DNA of 64,000 nt from Dugong dugon. Its lineage: Eukaryota > Chordata > Mammalia > Sirenia > Dugongidae. Numbering within the stretch: position 1 is the stretch's first letter; each line of letters starts with the position of its first letter. The stretch covers positions 67,046,319-67,110,318 of the forward strand of contig CM057471.1 of NCBI GenBank assembly GCA_030035585.1, read 5' to 3'. The position numbers and the translations under genes were made by a program. Positions 58,906 through 64,000 of the stretch are shown here, in pieces. A model generated the notes under the pieces. That model worked only from the letters and a program-made list of their open reading frames with translations. It had not been told where the DNA came from and did no database searches.

Positions 58906-61380
58906 ATGATAACACTAAACTCATACCTATCAATAATTACCCTGAATATAAATGGACTAAATGCACCAATAAAGAGACAGAGAGTGGCAGATTGGATAAA
59001 AAAGCACTATCCATCTATATGCTGCCTACAAGAGACACACCTTAGACTTAAAGACAAAAACAAGCTAAAACTCAAAGGATGGAAAAAATATATCAAGTAA
59101 ACAACACTCAAAAAAGAGCAGGAATGACAATATTAATCTCTGACAAAATAGACTTTAAAGTAAAATCCACCACAAAGGATAAGGAAGGACACTATATAAT
59201 GATTAAAGGGTCAATACACCAGGAGGGCATAACTATAATAAATATTTATGCACCCAATGACAGGGCTCCAAAATACATAAAACAAACTCTAACACACTGA
59301 AAAGAGAGATATACAGCTCCACAATAGTAGTAGGAGACTTCAACACACCACTTTCGGTGAAAGACAGAACATCTAGAAAGAAGCTCAACAAAGACACAGA
59401 AGAGCTAAATGCTACAGTCAACCAACTGGATCTCATAGACATATACGGAACACTGCACCCAAAAGCAGCCAAGTATACTTTCTTTTCCAACCCACATGGA
59501 ACATTCTCCAGAATACACCACATATTAGGCCATAAAGAAAGCCTTAACAAAATCCAAAGCATCGAAATATTGCAAAGCATCTTTTCTGACCATAAAGCCA
59601 TAAAAGTAGAAATCAACAACAGAAAAAGCAAGGAAAAAAAATCAAACATGGAAACTGAACAAAATCTTGCTCAAAAACTACTGGGTTATACAAGAAATTA
59701 AGGATAGAATAAAGAAATTCATAGTATCAAACGAGAATGAAAACACATCCTACCAGAACCTTTGAGACACAACAAAAGCAGTGCTCAGAGGTCAGTTTAT
59801 AGCAATAAATGCACACATTCAAAAAGAAGAAAGGGCCATAATCAAAACATTAACACTACAACTGGAACAGGTAGAAAGAGAGCAGCAAAAGAAGCCTTCT
59901 GGCGCCAGAAGAAAGGAAATAATAAGAATTAGAGCAGAATTAAATGAAATAGAGAACAGAAAAACAATTGAAACAGTTAACAAGACCAAAAGCTGGTTCT
60001 TTGAAAAGATCAACAAAATCGATAAACCATTGCCCAAACTGACAAGAGAAAAACAGGAGAGGAAGCAGTCAACCCACATAAGATATGAGATGGGTGATAT
60101 CACAACAGACCCAACTGAAATTAAAATAATCAGAACAGAATACTATGAAAAATTGTACTCTAACAAATTTGAAAACCTAGAGGAAATGGACAAATTTCTA
60201 GAAACTCACTACTTACCTAAACTAACACAAACAGAGATAGAACAACTAAATAAACCCATAACAAAAGAAGAGATTGAAAAGGTAATTCAAAAACTCCCAA
60301 CCAAAAAAAAAAACCCTGGCCCAGATGGCTTCACTGGAGAATTCTACCAAACTTTCAGAGAAGAGTTAACACCACTACTACTAAAGGTATTTCAGAGCAT
60401 AGAAAAGGATGGATTACTCCCAAACTCATTCTATCAAGCCAGCGTAACCCTGATACCAAAACCAAGTAAATACACCACAAAAAAAGAAAATGACAGACCA
60501 ATATCCCTCATGAACATTGACACAAAAATCCTCAACAAAATTCTAGCCAATAGAAATCAGCAACATGTCAAAAAAATAATTCACTATGATCAAGTGGGAT
60601 TTATCCCAGGTATGCAGGGATGGTTCAACATTAGAAAAGCAATCAGTGTAATCCATCACATAAATAAAACAAAAGACAAGAACCACATGATCTTATTGAT
60701 CGATGCAGAAAAGGCATTTGACAAAGTCCAACACCCATTCATGATAAAAACTCTCAACAAAATAGGTATAGAAGGGAAATTCCTCAATATGATTAAAGGC
60801 ATTTATACAAAGCCAACAGCCAACGTCATCCTAAATGGAGGCATTTGGAAAGCATTCCCCTTGAGAACCAGAACCAGACAAGGATGCCCTTTATCACCAC
60901 TCTTATTCAACATTGTGCTAGAGGTCCTAGCCAGAGCAATTAGGTTAGAGAAGAACTCAAAGTATCTCTATTTGCAGATGATATGATCTTATACACAGAA
61001 AACCCCAAAGAATCCACAAAAAAATAACGGAACTAATAGAAGATTTCAGCAAAGTTTCAGAATAAAAGATAAACATACAAAAATCAGTTGGATTCCTTTA
61101 CACCGACAAAGAGAACCTCAAAGAGAAAATCAAAATATCAATACAATTTACAATATCCCACTAAGAAGATAAAATACTTAGGAAGAAATCTAACCAGAGA
61201 CGTAAAAGACCTATACAATGAAAACTACAAGACACTACTGCAAGAAACCAAAACAGACCTGTATAAGTGGAAAAGCATACCTTGCTCATGGATAGGAAGA
61301 CTCAACATTGTGAAAATGTCATTTCTACCCGAAGTGATCTACAGGTACAATGCAATCCCAATCCAAATTCCAACGGTATT
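58906..61380 (+). pseudogene. L1 ORF2 (endonuclease and reverse transcriptase), inactive
   Basis: ORF2p nicks target DNA and reverse transcribes L1 RNA. The endonuclease begins LSIITLNINGLNAPIKR with the catalytic QETHL motif at about 59023-59037. A stop at 59098-59100 and several frame changes follow. A continuous stretch of 401 codons (59781-60986) spans the linker and most of the reverse transcriptase ([40 protein letters not shown]). The frame is lost just before the catalytic FADD (about 60971-60984). The C-terminal part continues to 61380, where another L1 interrupts it. Confidence 0.9.
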
Positions 61381-64000
61381 TTTTTTTTAATATATTTTAT
61401 TGTACTTCAGGTGAAGGCTTATAGAACAAATAGTTTTTCATGAAACAGTAGTACACATGTTGTTTTATGACATTGGTTAACAACCCCACAACATATCAAC
61501 CCTCTAACTGCTCAACCTTTTTTTTTTTTTTTTTTTTGGTGAAAATACACATAGCCAGAGATACACCATTTCAAAAATTTCTAAATGCACAGTTCAGTGA
61601 CTTTGACTATGCTCTTCCAATTGTGCTGTTATTCTCACATAAGATGAAGGCTTACAGAACAAAATAGTTTCTCATTTAACAGTTACTACAAATGTTGCCC
61701 TATGACAATGGTTCACAATCTCACAACACATCAACAATATCCTTACTCAACCTTGGGTTCCCTATCACCAGCTTCCTTGTCCCCTTGCACCTTCTGGCCC
61801 TTGTCATTAGACTCCTGTACCTCGTTTGTCTCATTTGGCTTTACAGGGCTGTCCACTCCCAGGCTGAACAGTGAACCTTGGAGGTAGCTTCACCACTGAG
61901 CTAAAAGGGTGTCTGGGGGCCATACTCTTGAGGATTCTCCAGTCTCCTTTAGGCCAGTAAGTCTGGTCTTTTTTTGTGAGTTAGAATTATGCTCTACATC
62001 CTTCTCCAGCTCTGTTCAGAACCCTCTGTTGTGATCCTGGTCAGAGCAGTCAGTGGTGGTAGCCGGGCACCATCTAGCTGTACTGGACTCGGCCCGGTGG
62101 AGGCCTTGGTAGCTGTGGACAATTAGTCCTTTGGACTAATCTTTTCCTTGTATCCTGTTCTCTTCATTCTCCCTTGCTCCTGAAGGGATGAGACCAGTGG
62201 AGTATCTTAGATGGCCGCTCACAGGCTTTTAAGACCCCAGACACTACTCACCAAGGTAGAATGTAGAACATTGTCTTCATAAGCTGTGTCATGCCAATTG
62301 AGCTAGATGTTCCCCGAGACCATGGTCCCCACAGCCCTCCATCCAGCAATTCAGTCCCTCAGGGAGTTTGGATGTGTCTATGGGGCTTCCATGACCTTTC
62401 CTCGTACAGATTGTGCTGGTTTCCCCTGTATTGTGTACTGTCTCACCCTTCACCCAAGATACCACTTATCTATTGCCTATTTAGTATTCCCCCCCCCAAC
62501 CCTCCCACCCCTGGTAAACAACAAAGATTGTTATATTTTGTGTGTGAACTTTTTCATGGGTTTTTACAATAGAGGTCTCATACAATATTTGTCCTATTGT
62601 GATTGACTTATTTCACTCAGCATAATGTTCTCCAGTTTCATCCATGTTATGAGATGCTTCACAGATTCATTGTTGTTCTTTCTCATTGCATAGTACTCCA
62701 TTGTGTGTATGTACCATAGTTTGTTTATCCACTCATCTGTTGATGGGCATCTAGGTTGTTTCCATCATTGTATTGTGAACAATGCTGCCATGAACATAGG
62801 TGTGCATATGTCTATTCAAGTGACGACTCTTATTTCTCTAGGATATATTCCTAGGAGTGGGATTGCTGGATTGAATGGTACGTCTATTTCTAGCTTTCTG
62901 AGGAAGCGCAATATCATTTTCCAAAATGGTTGTATCATTTTGCATTCCCACCAGCAGTGCATAAGAGAGCATAAGAGTGCAGCCCCTCCAGCATTTGTTA
63001 TTTCCAGTGTTTTTGATTCGTGCCAGTAATGCCAGGATGAGATGGTATCTCATTGTGGTTTTAATTTGCATTTCTCTAATGGCTAGTGATCACGAGCATT
63101 TCCTCGTGTATCTGTTGGCCATTTGAATGTCTTCTTTGGTGAAGTGTCTGTTCATTTCCTTTGCCCGTTTTTTAATATGATTATTTGTCTTTTTGTTGTA
63201 AAGGTGTTGGATTTTCTTGTAGATTATGGAGATTAGACCTTTGTCTGACTTGTACTGTCCAAACATTTTTTCCCAGTCTGTAGGTTCTCTTTTTACTCTT
63301 TTGGTGAAGTCTTTTGAAGAGCATAGGTGTTTGATTTTTAGAAGATCCCAGTTATCTAGCTTATCTGTTGGGGTTTGTGTGTTGATGGTTATGATTTGTA
63401 TCCTGTTAATGCAGTGTATTAAGGCCTGTAGTGTTGGTCCCATTTTTTCTTTTATGAACTTTATAGTTTTAGGCTTTATATTCAGGTCTTTGATCCATTT
63501 TGAAGTAGTTTTTGTATATGGTGTGAGGTATGGGTCCTGTTTCATTTTTTTGCAAATGAATATCCAGTTTTGCCAGCACCATTTGTTCAAAAGACTGTCT
63601 TTTCCCCATTTGATGGACTTTGGGCCCTCGTCGAAGATCAGGTGACCGTAGGTGGATGGATTTACATCTGCGTTCTCAATTCTGTTCCATTGGTCAATGT
63701 ATCTGTCGTTGTTCCAGTACCAGACTGTTTTGACTACTGTAGCTGTATACTAGGTTCTGAAGTCAGGTAGTGTGAGTCCTCCAACTTTATTCTTCTTCTT
63801 CATTAGTGCTTTACTTATTCGGGGATTCTTCCCTTTCCATATAGTTAATGATTAGTTTTTCCATCTCGTTGAAGAATGTTGTTGGTATTTGGATCGGGAT
63901 TGCGTTGTATTTGTAAATTGCTTTGGGTAGAATTGACATTTTCATAATATTGAGTCTGCCTATCCATGAGCATGGTATGTTTTTCCATTTATGTAGATCC
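61381..64000 (-). mobile_element. L1 LINE in opposite orientation, running off the window
   Basis: The poly-T at 61381-61388 (its A tail) abuts the preceding L1. Leftmost is 3' UTR sequence (61389-62600), then on the minus strand the end of ORF2 with an open piece of 166 codons (63090-63590; WCWQNWIFICKKMKQDPYLT, DWEKMF), continuing upstream to 64000 (the 'ccatgctcatggataggcag' segment in reverse at the edge). The 3' UTR is irregular, with a repeated segment and a T20 tract. Confidence 0.9.
61409..61753 (-). repeat. Duplicated L1 3' UTR segment with a T20 tract
   Basis: Segment A (61409-61518, 'gtgaaggcttatagaacaaa') and segment B (61641-61753, 'gatgaaggcttacagaacaa') are the same L1 3' terminal sequence. 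They are separated by T20 (61518-61537) and about 100 nt (61538-61640) related to the L1 3' UTR tail at 6190-6310. Confidence 0.75.

Larger units (their letters stand above)
57440..61380 (+). mobile_element. L1 LINE with ORF1 and most of ORF2, interrupted at its 3' side
   Basis: Contains a decayed ORF1 (57479-58467), an A-rich spacer (58468-58905) and a decayed ORF2 (58906-61380). Near the end of the reverse transcriptase/C-terminal part, at ccaattccaacggtatt-like sequence (about 61365-61380), it stops abruptly at the poly-T of an L1 in the other orientation. The 5' limit is uncertain. Confidence 0.88.

Noticed and set aside
59781-60986. A 401-codon frame as a possible working reverse transcriptase
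   Set aside because: The frame ends before FADD, and the rest of ORF2 is broken; it is only a piece of a dead L1.
57440-64000. A single L1 with a 5' inversion from twin priming
   Set aside because: A tail of T residues (the 3' end of the minus-strand element) lies at the junction. In twin priming the A tail is at the outer end, so nesting fits better.
1-64000. CRISPR arrays, prokaryotic operons, tRNA or rRNA genes
   Set aside because: None present. The tRNA-like segments are AfroSINE and MIR heads, and the genome is clearly mammalian.

Overview
This is a repeat-rich, gene-poor stretch of nuclear DNA from a placental mammal. The repeats point to Afrotheria, and most likely Paenungulata (elephants, sea cows, hyraxes). 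Evidence: several copies of the tRNA-derived AfroSINE, including a shorter subtype lacking a block of about 44 nt; RTE/BovB-type LINEs, one near full length; and L1 copies with a characteristic 3' UTR. I cannot choose the species from sequence alone.

The only conventional genes are four class II olfactory receptor (OR) loci of family 1: a member of the OR1J group at 9.5 kb (+), an OR1J1-like copy at 15-15.9 kb (-), an OR1J2/OR1J4-like copy at 32.4 kb (+) and an OR1N2-like copy at 51.3 kb (+). Content, order and strand resemble the human OR1J-OR1N cluster on chromosome 9 as I remember it. All four are full-length but broken: a 1-nt deletion; a 5-nt insertion plus a 2-codon loss; two frameshifts plus a stop; and a 5-nt deletion plus a stop. 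Each still has a pyrimidine tract and AG splice acceptor just upstream of its ATG, as expected for OR genes with upstream non-coding exons. No intact protein-coding gene was found.

Layout: 0-6.6 kb is an old L1 (+) carrying an RTE fragment, a solo LTR and a second L1 3' UTR, with an ERV-L pol scrap at the left edge. 7-16 kb holds two OR loci, AfroSINEs, MIR and old L1/L2 remnants. 16.9-21.3 kb is an L1 (+) with an AfroSINE inside it, lying within an older L1. 21.3-32.3 kb has little except MIRs, an AfroSINE and a MaLR element with internal sequence. 32.4 kb is an OR locus, and 33.4-38.2 kb is mostly unassigned. 38.2-45.7 kb is minus-strand L1 sequence interrupted by an AfroSINE, a 3.2-kb RTE and a solo LTR. 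46-55 kb holds four more solo LTRs and the OR1N2-like locus. 57.4-61.4 kb is an L1 (+) with decayed ORF1 and ORF2, interrupted at 61.38 kb by an oppositely oriented L1 that runs off the right edge.

I found no new molecular system. The observations I rate highest are the 5-nt insertion in the OR1J1-like gene, which completes a perfect 8-bp inverted repeat and looks like a template-switch mutation; the two AfroSINE length classes as a taxon marker; and inverted pairs of MaLR LTRs with intact 5-bp target duplications.
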